A DNA stretch of 50,370 bases, from the IMG/VR virus record IMGVR_UViG_3300025096_000031, positions 1 to 50,370 of that record, one strand, 5' to 3'. Below, in pieces: positions 9,434 to 17,104 of the stretch; position 1 is the stretch's first letter; every line of letters begins with the position of its first letter. Position numbers and translations under genes: made by a program. The notes below the pieces were generated by a model. It searched no databases. It saw only the letters and a program-made list of their open reading frames with translations, and was not told where the DNA came from. The stretch comes from a virus.

Positions 9434-10412
9434 AAAACAGAGAATAGAACGCCGCCAGGGGATAGGCGGATCTGATATCCAACACTTATTTAGTATAGAG
9501 CCGTATGGCTGCCAACGATATTTATGGTTGGATAAACAAGGGAATGATCCTGATTACCCGATCCTTTCTGAAGGTGCTATTAAGCGTGGTAATAAATTAG
9601 AAGATATTATAATTGAAGAATATCGTGAAGTGACAGGCAACAATGTCAGGAAGGTCCATAGGACGCTAACTCACAAGACAATCGAATGGGCCAGGGTACA
9701 TTTAGATGGTGAGATAGTAGGAGATCATAGTTATAATCGTGAACCATCCAGGAATGGCCATCCGCCGCTTGGACCAGGCGTCCTGGAATGTAAAAGTGTT
9801 GGCCGCCAGATGTTTATGAAGATAAAACAGGAAGGGATCCCAAACAGTTGGATCCTTCAGATGCAATATGGAATGTTTATTACAAATCGTTCCTGGGCAA
9901 GTATAGCGGTATTGTGGGCAGAGCAATGGGAGTTTATTACATTTAATGTTGATAGGGATGAAGAGATCATCAAGGCTATTCAATATGAAGGGAATAAATT
10001 TTGGGCCAAAGTAGAAAATGGTCCATCACCAGACCGCCTGGATCCGAAGGATAAAAGATGTTCCAGGTGTCCTTACCGCACATCGTGCCAGGGCGCTGCA
10101 TTATTAGGCCAGGTAGCAGACAATGGTGGGGATATCCATTTTGATGATACACTCACTCCTATGGTCCAGGAATTGGTTGAAATGGAACTTGTGGCCACAG
10201 AGGTTAAGGAGCGTATAGATAAAAAGAAAACTTTAATAAAAGATAAGATTGGCGATAGGCCTATGGTTGATTGCACAGGGTATCGTTTACACTATAAGCC
10301 AATTGAAACGAAACGAATAAACACAAGGCGGTTAAAATCAGAAGAGCCTGGTGTATATGAGAAGTATGCGACAGTTTCAGTTTCAAGGCCATTCAAGAAA
10401 ATAGCAAAATAA
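9423..10412 (+). CDS. YqaJ/lambda-type recombination exonuclease with probable 4Fe-4S cluster
   Basis: 329 residues from the ATG at 9423 (an upstream in-frame ATG at 9342 lies inside the HTH gene; AAGG precedes 9423). A member of the PD-(D/E)XK superfamily that resects double-stranded ends so that an annealing protein can load. Visible motifs: GIGGSD (residues 13-18), RGNKLED with Glu60, LDGE with Asp95, and the core E-x-K at Glu122-Cys-Lys124. Cysteines at 30, 213, 216 and 222 follow C-xn-C-x2-C-x5-C, the arrangement of the iron-sulphur staple in AddB, Cas4 and Dna2 nucleases. The Bet gene follows 9 bases downstream, as usual for exonuclease/annealase pairs. Nuclease role is well supported; the cluster is inferred. 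Confidence 0.9.
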   Translation: MITEKQRIERRQGIGGSDIQHLFSIEPYGCQRYLWLDKQGNDPDYPILSEGAIKRGNKLEDIIIEEYREVTGNNVRKVHRTLTHKTIEWARVHLDGEIVGDHSYNREPSRNGHPPLGPGVLECKSVGRQMFMKIKQEGIPNSWILQMQYGMFITNRSWASIAVLWAEQWEFITFNVDRDEEIIKAIQYEGNKFWAKVENGPSPDRLDPKDKRCSRCPYRTSCQGAALLGQVADNGGDIHFDDTLTPMVQELVEMELVATEVKERIDKKKTLIKDKIGDRPMVDCTGYRLHYKPIETKRINTRRLKSEEPGVYEKYATVSVSRPFKKIAK

Positions 10413-10421
10413 GGAGTACCG

Positions 10422-11333
10422 ATGAGTAATAGCATAATTAACAAAGAAACCGCAATGGTATTGACCGACGATCAGAAGGATCTGATCAAAAGAACAGTAG
10501 CAAATGGTTGCACAGATGATGAATTGTCCCTGTTCTTATACCAATGTGAGAGATCTGGCCTGGATCCTTTTTCCAGACAGATACATATGATCAAAAGGGG
10601 CAATAGGGCTACCATTCAGACAGGCATTGATGGTTATCGTGCCATTGCTGAAAGAACGGGTAAATATGCAGGGAATGACGAATATCTATATAATGGTGGC
10701 CAGACAGAATATCAACTCCTGGCAAAAGGTGAAAGGCAGCCAAAGGTTGCAACGGCCTGTGTCCGTAAAATAGTGGGTGGTGTGGTGTGTGATTTTAAAG
10801 CATCTGCATCCTGGCTTGAGTATTGCCCAAAAGGAAAGCAAGATTATATGTGGAATAAAATGCCATATTTAATGCTTGGTAAGTGTGCAGAGGCCCTGGC
10901 GCTGCGAAAGGCGTTCCCCAATGATCTATCAGGGATCTACACGGATGATGAGATGGCCCAGGCAGAAGTACAGAGTATTGAAACAAAAACCAAAGGCAAT
11001 GTTGACGACCTAAAAAGGATTATAGCGCCCGTTGTTGGTGATACACCTTATGAGGATTTTGATCGGGAAAATGGTGATTTTAAGCCCGAAGAAGAAGAAG
11101 AAGAGCGTCAGCCAACATTGATTGACCAGATCCGTGAATGTTTAGGCTCAAAGTATGTTAGTGATGAAACGAGGGATAAAGTAGGTCCCTGGTTGGAAAA
11201 GAGTCCTAACTATGATGCGGTTGAAATTTGCCTTAATAAGTTAAGAGGAATGATCGATGAAGGAGAAAAAGCCCAAAAAGAAGAGCCAAAAAAAGGCGGA
11301 CCAGGGGAAGACGATGACGACCTGCCATTTTAA
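10422..11333 (+). CDS. bet: Bet/RecT-type single-strand annealing protein with SSB-like C-terminal tip
   Basis: 303 residues. The N-terminal 180 residues fit the lambda Bet family: DDELSLFLYQCERSGLDPFSRQ near the start, then IQTGIDGYRAIAERTGKYAG, and MPYLMLGKCAEALALRKAFP before the variable region. It would anneal complementary strands made by the upstream exonuclease. After a run of glutamates (about residue 224) comes a linker and a helical part, and the protein ends GEDDDDLPF. That end copies the acidic tip of bacterial SSB (DFDDDIPF in E. coli), which recruits repair and replication proteins. Ribosome binding site AAGGAG before the ATG. Confidence 0.92.
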   Translation: MSNSIINKETAMVLTDDQKDLIKRTVANGCTDDELSLFLYQCERSGLDPFSRQIHMIKRGNRATIQTGIDGYRAIAERTGKYAGNDEYLYNGGQTEYQLLAKGERQPKVATACVRKIVGGVVCDFKASASWLEYCPKGKQDYMWNKMPYLMLGKCAEALALRKAFPNDLSGIYTDDEMAQAEVQSIETKTKGNVDDLKRIIAPVVGDTPYEDFDRENGDFKPEEEEEERQPTLIDQIRECLGSKYVSDETRDKVGPWLEKSPNYDAVEICLNKLRGMIDEGEKAQKEEPKKGGPGEDDDDLPF

Positions 11334-11341
11334 AATTGTGC

Positions 11342-11363
11342 TGCCTAATTATTACGGTAGGCA
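11342..11363. other. Short inverted repeat between bet and the replication gene
   Basis: TGCCTA at 11342-11347 pairs with TAGGCA at 11358-11363 around a 10-base loop. No T-run follows directly, so this is a weak terminator at best; it could be an operator or an RNA hairpin attenuating the next gene. Confidence 0.35.
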
Positions 11364-11405
11364 CAGTAGCATTTCTTCTAAAACAATAAAATGGTGGGTT
11401 AGCAA

Positions 11406-12284
11406 ATGATCCGATATAATGAAGTTTCAATAACTACCTGGATATCCAGGGATTTCACAACCCTGACACCACACGGAAAACTGTTGTGGCTCTATTTACT
11501 CACAGGTCCCATTAGAAAGCCCCTACCAGGCATATACAGGGCAGGAATAGGTTCTTGCACGGATGACCTGGGTTGGAGCGCAGATGCCTTTAAAAAGGCA
11601 TTTAAGGAATTGTCTGGTAAAAAGATGGCTATAGCAGATTGGTCGTCCAATGTAATCTATTTGCCGAATTGGGCCAAATACAATAGGCCCCCTGCTAATC
11701 CTAATATATTAAAGTCCTGGTTGGGTATGCTTGATTCCATTCCCGATTGTGATTTGAAAAACGAATATATCCAAACATTGGTGGGTGTGTCTTCAGATAA
11801 TAACACATATACTGAACTTATCAATGAGTGGGTTAATGAACGCCAGGACAAACTACATCGTGTGGAAATTAAAAAGGTGGTTCAGAAGGTCACCAGGGAT
11901 ATATCCCCGTACATTAGCCTGGCAGAGAGATATACTGCTGCAGTAAAGGAAGTATTCCCTAAACTGTCCATATTTAAGAATGGTCATATGCCAGAATCAA
12001 TGTTACAATCTGGGGCATCAGAATTAGAGAAACTTCACAGGTTGGATAAGGTTTCCCTGGAGTCAATGGAAGAGATCCTTGAATGGATTATTAGTTCATA
12101 TGATGAAACTGCTAATTTCAATTGGTTATCTAATCTTCAATCATTGAAATCCATTAGGCGTAAGTCTTCAAATGGTAATACCAAGTGGGAAAATATTGTA
12201 TTGCAATATGCAACACACCTTTCTAAAGGTAAGAAAAAAGATAGGGAGATAGACTATAGCGATGTCACAAATTCTCCAATCTAA
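11406..12284 (+). CDS. Phage replication initiator-like protein
   Basis: 292 residues. The N-terminal 100 residues match the HTH-type replication organiser domain of phages: a WISRDF start, HGKLLWLYLLTGP, PGIYRAG, DDLGWSADAFKKAFKEL and VIYLPNWAKYN. The C-terminal half (about 160-292) is helical and ends in a Lys-rich tail. Proteins with this head bind origin DNA or recruit helicase, and lie upstream of a helicase loader. The stop overlaps the next gene by 23 bases, which supports joint function. Weak ribosome binding site. Exact function inferred from head-domain resemblance and position. Confidence 0.65.
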   Translation: MIRYNEVSITTWISRDFTTLTPHGKLLWLYLLTGPIRKPLPGIYRAGIGSCTDDLGWSADAFKKAFKELSGKKMAIADWSSNVIYLPNWAKYNRPPANPNILKSWLGMLDSIPDCDLKNEYIQTLVGVSSDNNTYTELINEWVNERQDKLHRVEIKKVVQKVTRDISPYISLAERYTAAVKEVFPKLSIFKNGHMPESMLQSGASELEKLHRLDKVSLESMEEILEWIISSYDETANFNWLSNLQSLKSIRRKSSNGNTKWENIVLQYATHLSKGKKKDREIDYSDVTNSPI

Positions 12285-12762
12285 ACTCAATAAGGTCCAG
12301 AAGGATTATGTAGAGCAGTTAGATGCTTTTCTAAATGTTAATATGAATGATATCCAGGTAAAGAATTGGACAGTAGCACTTTCTAAATATAATGAAGATG
12401 TGCTGCGTGAAGGTTGGAATGAGTTTGTATATCAGGTCAGGCCAGGGTTAATGCCATCTATAACAGATTGTACAAAGATTATGGACCGCATTAGGTTGGA
12501 CCATAATAGGGAGATCCATAACGCTGCTAAAGCCCCAATAGAACGCACAGAAGACAACGCCCACCTACACGATTGGATTGCTGCTATAAGATATGGTTTA
12601 AATCAAAAGCGTGAGGGTAAGTGGAACGAAGGTGAGCGCCTGGAATATATGCTTGATATAGCAAAAGAAATTAAGTTAGATGTAGAGTCTATAGATGAAT
12701 TGGAAATAGATATTGCCAGATGGCGAAGGAATAACCCTGATGTCGAAACGAGTCCGATCTAA
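12262..12762 (+). CDS. Possible helicase loader / replication protein
   Basis: 166 residues, helical, with no P-loop. The region with W-x-A-L-S-K-Y-N followed by W-N-E-F and RPGLMPSITDC recalls loader or inhibitor proteins such as the G39P N-terminal family, but I cannot assign it firmly. It overlaps the replication gene by 23 bases. No DnaB-like helicase and no DNA polymerase is encoded in the window, so the phage must recruit host replication enzymes; a loader here would fit. Confidence 0.45.
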   Translation: MSQILQSKLNKVQKDYVEQLDAFLNVNMNDIQVKNWTVALSKYNEDVLREGWNEFVYQVRPGLMPSITDCTKIMDRIRLDHNREIHNAAKAPIERTEDNAHLHDWIAAIRYGLNQKREGKWNEGERLEYMLDIAKEIKLDVESIDELEIDIARWRRNNPDVETSPI

Positions 12763-12781
12763 AAATGAATGGAGAGAACCT

Positions 12782-13021
12782 ATGAAATTTGAAATTGTTG
12801 AAAAAGGCGGTGAGAGTCCCAAAGAGAAATCATCAGGCCGTGGCCCTGGTGAGTCTTCTCCTGGCACTATTCACAACTCACCGCCAATATTATTGAGGTT
12901 GTGTCTTGACTTTATCGTGGGCCATCTTCTGGCGCCCGATTTTCAAAGATACCTGGATGATGCTAAAGTAACATTCAATATAGAGGAATATTATAATGAT
13001 GATAAAATCACAGGAAGATAA
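12782..13021 (+). CDS. Small protein of unknown function, replication block
   Basis: 79 residues from the ATG at 12782, chosen because GGAGAG lies 5 bases upstream; an ORF open from 12713 would start inside the previous gene. The first 40 residues are Gly/Ser/Pro-rich and disordered; the rest has a hydrophobic helix (LLRLCLDFIVGHLL) and a short acidic end. Unrecognised. It overlaps the next gene by 26 bases. Confidence 0.55.
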   Translation: MKFEIVEKGGESPKEKSSGRGPGESSPGTIHNSPPILLRLCLDFIVGHLLAPDFQRYLDDAKVTFNIEEYYNDDKITGR

Positions 13022-13376
13022 AGTAATTAGCATATTAGAAAAAATTCCTGGTGCCAGGGATAGCGATACGCTGCTTGTGGCCCTGATATGGGATGATGAA
13101 TTGGGTGGTCCCACAAAAACACATAAAATGTCAGCATATCAGTTGTTGGTTATGCTTTCCAGGGGTGAACTACCTAACTATAGATCCATAAGTCGGTGTC
13201 GTAGTAAGGTGGAAGAATCCAGGGAAGATCTTCGGGGTAAGAATTATGCAGCCAGGCAGCGCCACCAGGCGCAAGTCAAAAAAGAGATAATAGATTGGGA
13301 TAAGGTAGAAAAGGATGGCCTATTTGAACCTGAAGATACCAAAGGTAAAGATACCTGGTACCCATACAAGGACTAA
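12996..13376 (+). CDS. Conserved phage early protein (unknown function)
   Basis: 126 residues. Shows the pattern seen in a widespread phage family: an N-terminal helix (DKVISILEKIPGARDSDTLLVALIW), a middle part ending in LSRGELPNYRSISRCRSKVEE, then LRGKNYAARQ. These proteins usually sit among replication and recombination genes, and their activity is unknown. GAGGAA lies 8 bases before the ATG. The C-terminus is acidic. Confidence 0.65.
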   Translation: MMIKSQEDKVISILEKIPGARDSDTLLVALIWDDELGGPTKTHKMSAYQLLVMLSRGELPNYRSISRCRSKVEESREDLRGKNYAARQRHQAQVKKEIIDWDKVEKDGLFEPEDTKGKDTWYPYKD

Positions 13377-13380
13377 TACT

Positions 13381-13725
13381 ATGAATAAAGAGGTGGCAAT
13401 GAGCCTTAATAAAGAGGCGCAATACACGGCAAAGAAATTTTCAAATGTTGCAAGGAAACAGAATTGGACGGGTGAGGTTTTTGAGGTGGATGAAATAATC
13501 CCATTGTCAGCGCAATCGGCTATGGTAGTATTTAAAAAGACTACAGGTAAAAAAGCATTGGCTCATTTTATTCATATCAGACAACAGAAGAGATGGCTAT
13601 ATTATTTCATTGGTGCAGCACACTTGTTGAATTTAGATCTGTTGACTAAAAAATATGCAGAGATTGAAAGTTTTAATTATCCTAAAAACCTATATGAGGT
13701 TAGCGACCAGGGGACGCTTTTATGA
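13381..13725 (+). CDS. Protein of unknown function, replication block
   Basis: 114 residues from the ATG at 13381, preceded by AAGGA; the longer frame open from 13315 would overlap the previous gene. The middle alternates beta strands (GEVFEVDEIIPLSAQSAMVVFKK, then ALAHFIHI), and a hydrophobic helix follows (WLYYFIGAAHLLNLDLL). It looks like a small alpha/beta domain. No family recognised. It shares 4 bases (ATGA) with the next gene. Confidence 0.6.
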   Translation: MNKEVAMSLNKEAQYTAKKFSNVARKQNWTGEVFEVDEIIPLSAQSAMVVFKKTTGKKALAHFIHIRQQKRWLYYFIGAAHLLNLDLLTKKYAEIESFNYPKNLYEVSDQGTLL

Positions 13726-13952
13726 AGAAAAAGAAAATGACATATCGGGAACTATTGGCGCACATTGAGAGAAGGGACGAATTGTTAATGCAGCGTTTTT
13801 CTAATGCGGAAAGATGGATCAGCAGCGTGGAGCATATGGTTAAATGGCTGATCGAATTCCTATTTAGTAAGCGTCGCAAAAAGAAATTTGATGCATTTAT
13901 TAAAGAGCAGCAGAAAGAAAAAGATGCCATACCCGATGAAACGAAAGTATAA
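13722..13952 (+). CDS. Small basic helical protein, unknown
   Basis: 76 residues, almost entirely helical: an N-terminal coiled coil (YRELLAHIERRDELLMQRFSN), a hydrophobic middle (HMVKWLIEFLF) and a Lys-rich end. The middle could contact membrane but is short. The ATGA overlap with the upstream gene indicates coupled translation. Function not recognised. Confidence 0.55.
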   Translation: MKKKKMTYRELLAHIERRDELLMQRFSNAERWISSVEHMVKWLIEFLFSKRRKKKFDAFIKEQQKEKDAIPDETKV

Positions 13953-14163
13953 GAAACCTGATGGTACATTCAGGTATTATTATGATACAGGTTTATATAA
14001 GGCTAAAAGTATGCCTGGTTTAATTTGTATGGTACTAAAACACAGAGTCTATTGCTCTATGGTTTCGATATTAAGGTATGCACGGAAACGCACCCCCAAT
14101 GTTATTGGTTCCATAGAGCAATATATTAAAAAGATAAGTGGAGGTGTAGATGCCAAAGAGTAA
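13924..14163 (+). CDS. Small basic protein, unknown
   Basis: 79 residues from the ATG at 13924 (alternatives at 13888 and 13936). Basic and Tyr-rich at the start (KRKYKKPDGTFRYYYDTG), with two Cys in the middle and an amphipathic C-terminal helix. It overlaps the previous gene by 29 bases and the next by 14. Small basic proteins like this may bind nucleic acid, but there is no motif to prove it. Confidence 0.5.
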   Translation: MPYPMKRKYKKPDGTFRYYYDTGLYKAKSMPGLICMVLKHRVYCSMVSILRYARKRTPNVIGSIEQYIKKISGGVDAKE

Positions 14164-14341
14164 ACTAACTATTGATGATCTGAAGGATGATATATTAAAA
14201 TTGATCGATAAGGTTGAGGCCCTGGAACAAAAGATTATCAATCTAAATTGGAAGGTTAATCTTAAATGTAATGATATGCAGAAAAAGATTGATAAGGTTG
14301 AATTAGGCTATGAATTTAAATTAAAACAAAGGAGTGAATAA
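14150..14341 (+). CDS. Short coiled-coil protein
   Basis: 63 residues with a clear heptad pattern (LIDKVEALEQKIINLNWKV, then MQKKIDKVELGY). Likely a small oligomerising protein of unknown purpose. GGAGG lies before the ATG, and the stop/start with the next gene is TAATG at 14339-14343. Confidence 0.6.
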   Translation: MPKSKLTIDDLKDDILKLIDKVEALEQKIINLNWKVNLKCNDMQKKIDKVELGYEFKLKQRSE

Positions 14342-14565
14342 TGGATGGACCATTTAAACATAAAGAAGGATTCGGTACATTGTGGTACCAGGATCAGGAA
14401 CAGGGATCTAACAGGCCCATTGCTAAAGGTAAGGCCACAACGCCTGATGGTGTCGAAGTTGAAATAGCAATCTGGAAGGGTAAAACCAAAAAAGGTGACG
14501 ATGTTCTCCAGGTAAGAATTGATCCACCATACCAGGGCGGCAGCCAGGATGAATCCCCCATATAA
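14341..14565 (+). CDS. Small beta-rich protein resembling DUF736-type proteins
   Basis: 74 residues. The sequence GFGTLWYQDQ, RPIAKGKATTPDGVEVEIAIWKG, then KKGDDVLQVRIDPP follows the layout of DUF736-like small beta proteins found beside single-stranded DNA metabolism genes in phages and plasmids. An OB-like fold and nucleic acid contact are possible but inferred. The start overlaps the previous stop and the end overlaps the RusA gene by 17 bases. Confidence 0.5.
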   Translation: MDGPFKHKEGFGTLWYQDQEQGSNRPIAKGKATTPDGVEVEIAIWKGKTKKGDDVLQVRIDPPYQGGSQDESPI

Positions 14566-14971
14566 TATTAAATTCATTGTTAGGGGAGATCCTAAAGCAC
14601 AAAAGAGGCATCGTAGCGGAAGGGGATATCATTATGATCCTTCCAAAGGTGACAAAGCAGACTTCCTGTTATTGGCTCATAAACATATCCCCAAGCAGCC
14701 CATAGAAGGCCCTATATTCGTAAAGGTAAGGTATTATATGCCTATACCCACTTCCTGGCCTAAATACCGCAAGAAGGCAGCAGAAAACGATCTTCTGCCC
14801 CATATTAAAACCCCTGACCTGGATAACTTGGTTAAGTTTACCCTGGATGCCCTGGCGCCGTATTGGGTAGACGACCGCCAGGTGTACCTAATGGATCCTG
14901 GTAAGTATTACTCACCTACCCCCAGAACTGAAGTGACTATTCGGCCAGATCTTCCAGATCCGAATCAGTAA
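14549..14971 (+). CDS. rusA: RusA family Holliday junction resolvase
   Basis: 140 residues from the ATG at 14549 with CAGG just upstream. The RusA active site is intact: Asp90 and Asp92 in TPDLDNLVKFTLDAL, Lys96, Asp100, followed by Asp108-Asp109. The N-terminal strand (IKFIVRGDPKAQKRHR) is typical. It would cut four-way junctions formed by the exonuclease/Bet pathway, freeing concatemers for packaging. It is the last gene of the rightward early block, and its final 35 bases overlap the end of a convergent gene on the other strand. Confidence 0.93.
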   Translation: MNPPYNIKFIVRGDPKAQKRHRSGRGYHYDPSKGDKADFLLLAHKHIPKQPIEGPIFVKVRYYMPIPTSWPKYRKKAAENDLLPHIKTPDLDNLVKFTLDALAPYWVDDRQVYLMDPGKYYSPTPRTEVTIRPDLPDPNQ

Positions 14972-15359
14972 CTCCAGGGTTGGTCCACATCCCGTAGGCC
15001 AACTCTCTCAAGGTAAATCTTTCAAAGCAGCCTAACTCTCTAATCTTTTTAATAAGGTTAACGAAGTCCAGGGCAAGGTGTAATTCCTTGTGCTGCTCCC
15101 AATAGTCTGCCAGGAACCCTTCAAACATTCGCCTACTTGCTAACTCTTTCCCGTCCAACGATTCACCCCTATGGGCTACAATGATCATTGCTAACTCTTC
15201 CTGGGTGAAAACCCCTTTAAGGGCGGCCCTGGATTCTTCTCTCAAAGTTGGAAATGACTCCAGGGCGATCCTGGATCCCTGGAACCGATTCTTATAGTGG
15301 CCCTGATAATACTCATTGGCTGCAGCGCTGATCCTGGTAGTGATGCTATTCTGATTCAT
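14937..15359 (-). CDS. Phage protein of unknown function, end of leftward cluster
   Basis: 140 residues, helical and acidic. The segment around residues 30-75 (LREESRAALKGVFTQEELAMIIVAHRGESLDGKELA) resembles a recurring phage family in which an L/P-x-x-x-R-x-x-L-x-G-x-F-T-x-x-E-L core is followed by a helical tail; role unknown. Its first residues (NSITTRISAA) resemble those of the gene at 15685-16557 (NTITARIQTA). AAGGA lies 9 bases before the ATG. It lies beyond the terminator at 15529-15560, so it may have its own promoter or depend on read-through. Confidence 0.6.
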   Translation of the reverse strand: MNQNSITTRISAAANEYYQGHYKNRFQGSRIALESFPTLREESRAALKGVFTQEELAMIIVAHRGESLDGKELASRRMFEGFLADYWEQHKELHLALDFVNLIKKIRELGCFERFTLRELAYGMWTNPGVTDSDLEDLAE

Positions 15360-15528
15360 AATAATATCCTTTTATTGATTAGATCTAATTTACACCAGGA
15401 TAGGCGGAATAGCCTACAGAAGTGCATATTTACTGAAAAACAGGCCGCCAGGTTGCCCCTTAACGGAGAGATCTCCAGGTTAGGCGGTAGTAAGTATGGG
15501 GGTTATTTGGGGGTTATCGTATAAAAGA

Positions 15529-15560
15529 AAAGCGGCAGCCCCTTGACAGACTGCCGCTTT
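15529..15560 (-). terminator. Strong hairpin terminator of the leftward operon
   Basis: AAAGCGGCAG (15529-15538) and CTGCCGCTTT (15551-15560) form a perfect 10-bp stem with a 12-base loop. Read on the minus strand the stem is followed by TTTTCTTTTAT, a classic intrinsic terminator; on the plus strand it ends in only three T. It ends transcripts coming from 18632 to 15593. Confidence 0.85.
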
Positions 15561-15592
15561 GTGCGGTGTAGTTGTGGTGCCGATTTATAGGA

Positions 15593-15685
15593 TTAAATCA
15601 GCCCCAGAAGATAAGCCGCCAGGTACTGACCTGCAATGAATATTGCAGCAGCAGCCAGGTGCAGCAGCAGATCCCTTTTATTCAT
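15593..15685 (-). CDS. 30-residue single-span membrane peptide
   Basis: MNKRDLLLHLAAAAIFIAGQ followed by YLAAYLLGLI and a TAA at 15593-15595. Charges are only at the N-terminus; the remaining 23 residues are hydrophobic, enough for one membrane helix with the N-terminus inside. Its ATG overlaps the TAA of the upstream gene (TAATG), so it is translated by coupling. It is the last gene before the terminator. It could be a pinholin-like, antiholin or signalling peptide, or a host membrane effector; function unknown. Confidence 0.6.
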   Translation of the reverse strand: MNKRDLLLHLAAAAIFIAGQYLAAYLLGLI

Positions 15686-16557
15686 TATCTCCAGATTGCC
15701 GCAATGGCAGCCTTTGGAGTGGTCTGAACATACTCACCAGAATCGGATTCATATTTATACAGGATCCCGTCATTATCAATATTCAGGTAGCGCCTGGTAT
15801 CGATATGTTTATACAATTGGATTTCCCGTCTGCCCTTAACATTGTTGATCGGGAAGGAACCCATATGCATAAAATCATCAACATACATTGGGCCGAAGTC
15901 ATCCTGGCCCCATTGATCTGTTTCGTCCTTTTCACAATCATCACAGAGCCGTTCCAGGGGTTTCCAATTATGGCCTGAAGGATCTGGATCGTGGGGATTG
16001 ATCTCCTGGCCGCCAACATCACCATCTCTATTATCATCATTTGAAGATGGGTGACACTCCTCACAGAGTTTCCAATCTTCCATAGGATATAGGTTGGCAT
16101 AGTTATTACCAAGCAATGGCATACCGCAATCGGTGGCCCCGTTACCGCTTGTGTATAGGTGCGCCTGGTGCAGCCTCTTTACCCAGGGGAATTTCCGTAT
16201 GGCAGCCCTGGCCGTTGCAGCATCCTGGTAGTATTCCAGGTAGCCGCTTGATCTTGGCAGCATACAGGGTTCATTCCGATCACCCAGGTCGTGAGCAATG
16301 GTGCCTTTGATGGTCACGAAAGCGTCAGCCTCTGGGCCTGTCAGTTCTCTTTCTGACCATTGAACATATCCGACCAGGGCCTTCATTCCATCTGTTTGGA
16401 ACAGGCGGATGTAGTCTGAATATATCATCATCAGATCCAGGTCATTGGGTGGTACAGTTGGATCCAACATCTCATATTTAATTAGGATCCCCTTGAACTG
16501 TTCATATAGGTTTCTGTCCAGGGCCGTTTGGATCCTGGCGGTTATTGTATTATTCAT
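15685..16557 (-). CDS. Cysteine-containing protein of unknown function, leftward operon
   Basis: 290 residues. The first 110 residues are helical (ITARIQTALDRNLYEQFKGI; WSERELTGPEADAF; IAHDLGDRNEPCMLPRSSGYL). The middle has Cys-rich blocks (TDCGM, WKLCEECHPS, ERLCDDCEKD) with C-x2-C pairs that could bind zinc; between them lies an acidic linker. The C-terminus is beta-rich (REIQLYKHIDTRRYLNIDND) and ends AIAAIWR. AGGAG lies before the ATG. Unrecognised; the two C-x2-C pairs suggest a small zinc ribbon, which is inference. Confidence 0.6.
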   Translation of the reverse strand: MNNTITARIQTALDRNLYEQFKGILIKYEMLDPTVPPNDLDLMMIYSDYIRLFQTDGMKALVGYVQWSERELTGPEADAFVTIKGTIAHDLGDRNEPCMLPRSSGYLEYYQDAATARAAIRKFPWVKRLHQAHLYTSGNGATDCGMPLLGNNYANLYPMEDWKLCEECHPSSNDDNRDGDVGGQEINPHDPDPSGHNWKPLERLCDDCEKDETDQWGQDDFGPMYVDDFMHMGSFPINNVKGRREIQLYKHIDTRRYLNIDNDGILYKYESDSGEYVQTTPKAAIAAIWR

Positions 16558-16606
16558 CTTTTTTGATCTCCTCTTATGCGGTTATTTAATAATTCCCAAT
16601 GGCTAC

Positions 16607-16834
16607 TCAAGAGTACACCTCCAGGATATGTTCACAAAGGTTCGCTATGCCTTCATTAGATCTAACGAAGCCGTGTTTACATAGGCTAAAATCGAAGGCA
16701 TCAGGATCATCATTTTTCATAAATTTCTGATATGCCAGGGCCTTCCGTTCAGTTGGGAAGAAACGGATCGTCAGAAAGTTCTGATCAGGATCCATTTCTC
16801 CGTATGGCGTTTGCCAGGTTAATGACCAAATCAT
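16607..16834 (-). CDS. Small alpha/beta protein, leftward operon
   Basis: 75 residues, with a strong AGGAGG 6 bases before the ATG. A beta strand with FLTIRFFPTERKALAYQKFM is followed by an acidic loop and a second helix (GIANLCEHILEVY). This looks like one ferredoxin-like or cystatin-like small domain of unknown role. It starts 9 bases after the upstream gene stops. Confidence 0.6.
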   Translation of the reverse strand: MIWSLTWQTPYGEMDPDQNFLTIRFFPTERKALAYQKFMKNDDPDAFDFSLCKHGFVRSNEGIANLCEHILEVYS

Positions 16835-16843
16835 ATTGGCCTC

Positions 16844-17104
16844 CTATTGTTTAGTTGTGCATTCATCATCAATCTGATGGATGCGGTTGGTTATTTTAAT
16901 TAGATCTGCCAGGTACCTATATGAGTAAAGGATCTGATCATAACTCTGTACCCGTTTATTTCTCCTGATGTACTGCCATACCTTTGCTGCAGAGTTCCAT
17001 ACTATGGATCTGTATGCAAGTTTATGCCAATCGTCAGGATCTCTTGGTAGATCTACTTCGCCGCCGCCCTTTATCCAGGCAGCAGTTTTATCATCGAAGG
17101 TCAT
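16844..17104 (-). CDS. Small tryptophan-containing protein, leftward operon
   Basis: 86 residues. The start MTFDDKTAAWIKGGGEVDLP is followed by two helices (KLAYRSIVWNSAAKVWQYIRR; DQILYSYRYLADLIKI). GGAG lies 10 bases before the ATG, and its ATGA overlaps the TGA of the gene above. Unrecognised. Confidence 0.55.
   Translation of the reverse strand: MTFDDKTAAWIKGGGEVDLPRDPDDWHKLAYRSIVWNSAAKVWQYIRRNKRVQSYDQILYSYRYLADLIKITNRIHQIDDECTTKQ

Noticed and set aside
15361-15528. A promoter for the gene at 14937-15359
   Set aside because: No TTGACA/TATAAT pair at proper spacing was found on the minus strand between the terminator and the ATG.
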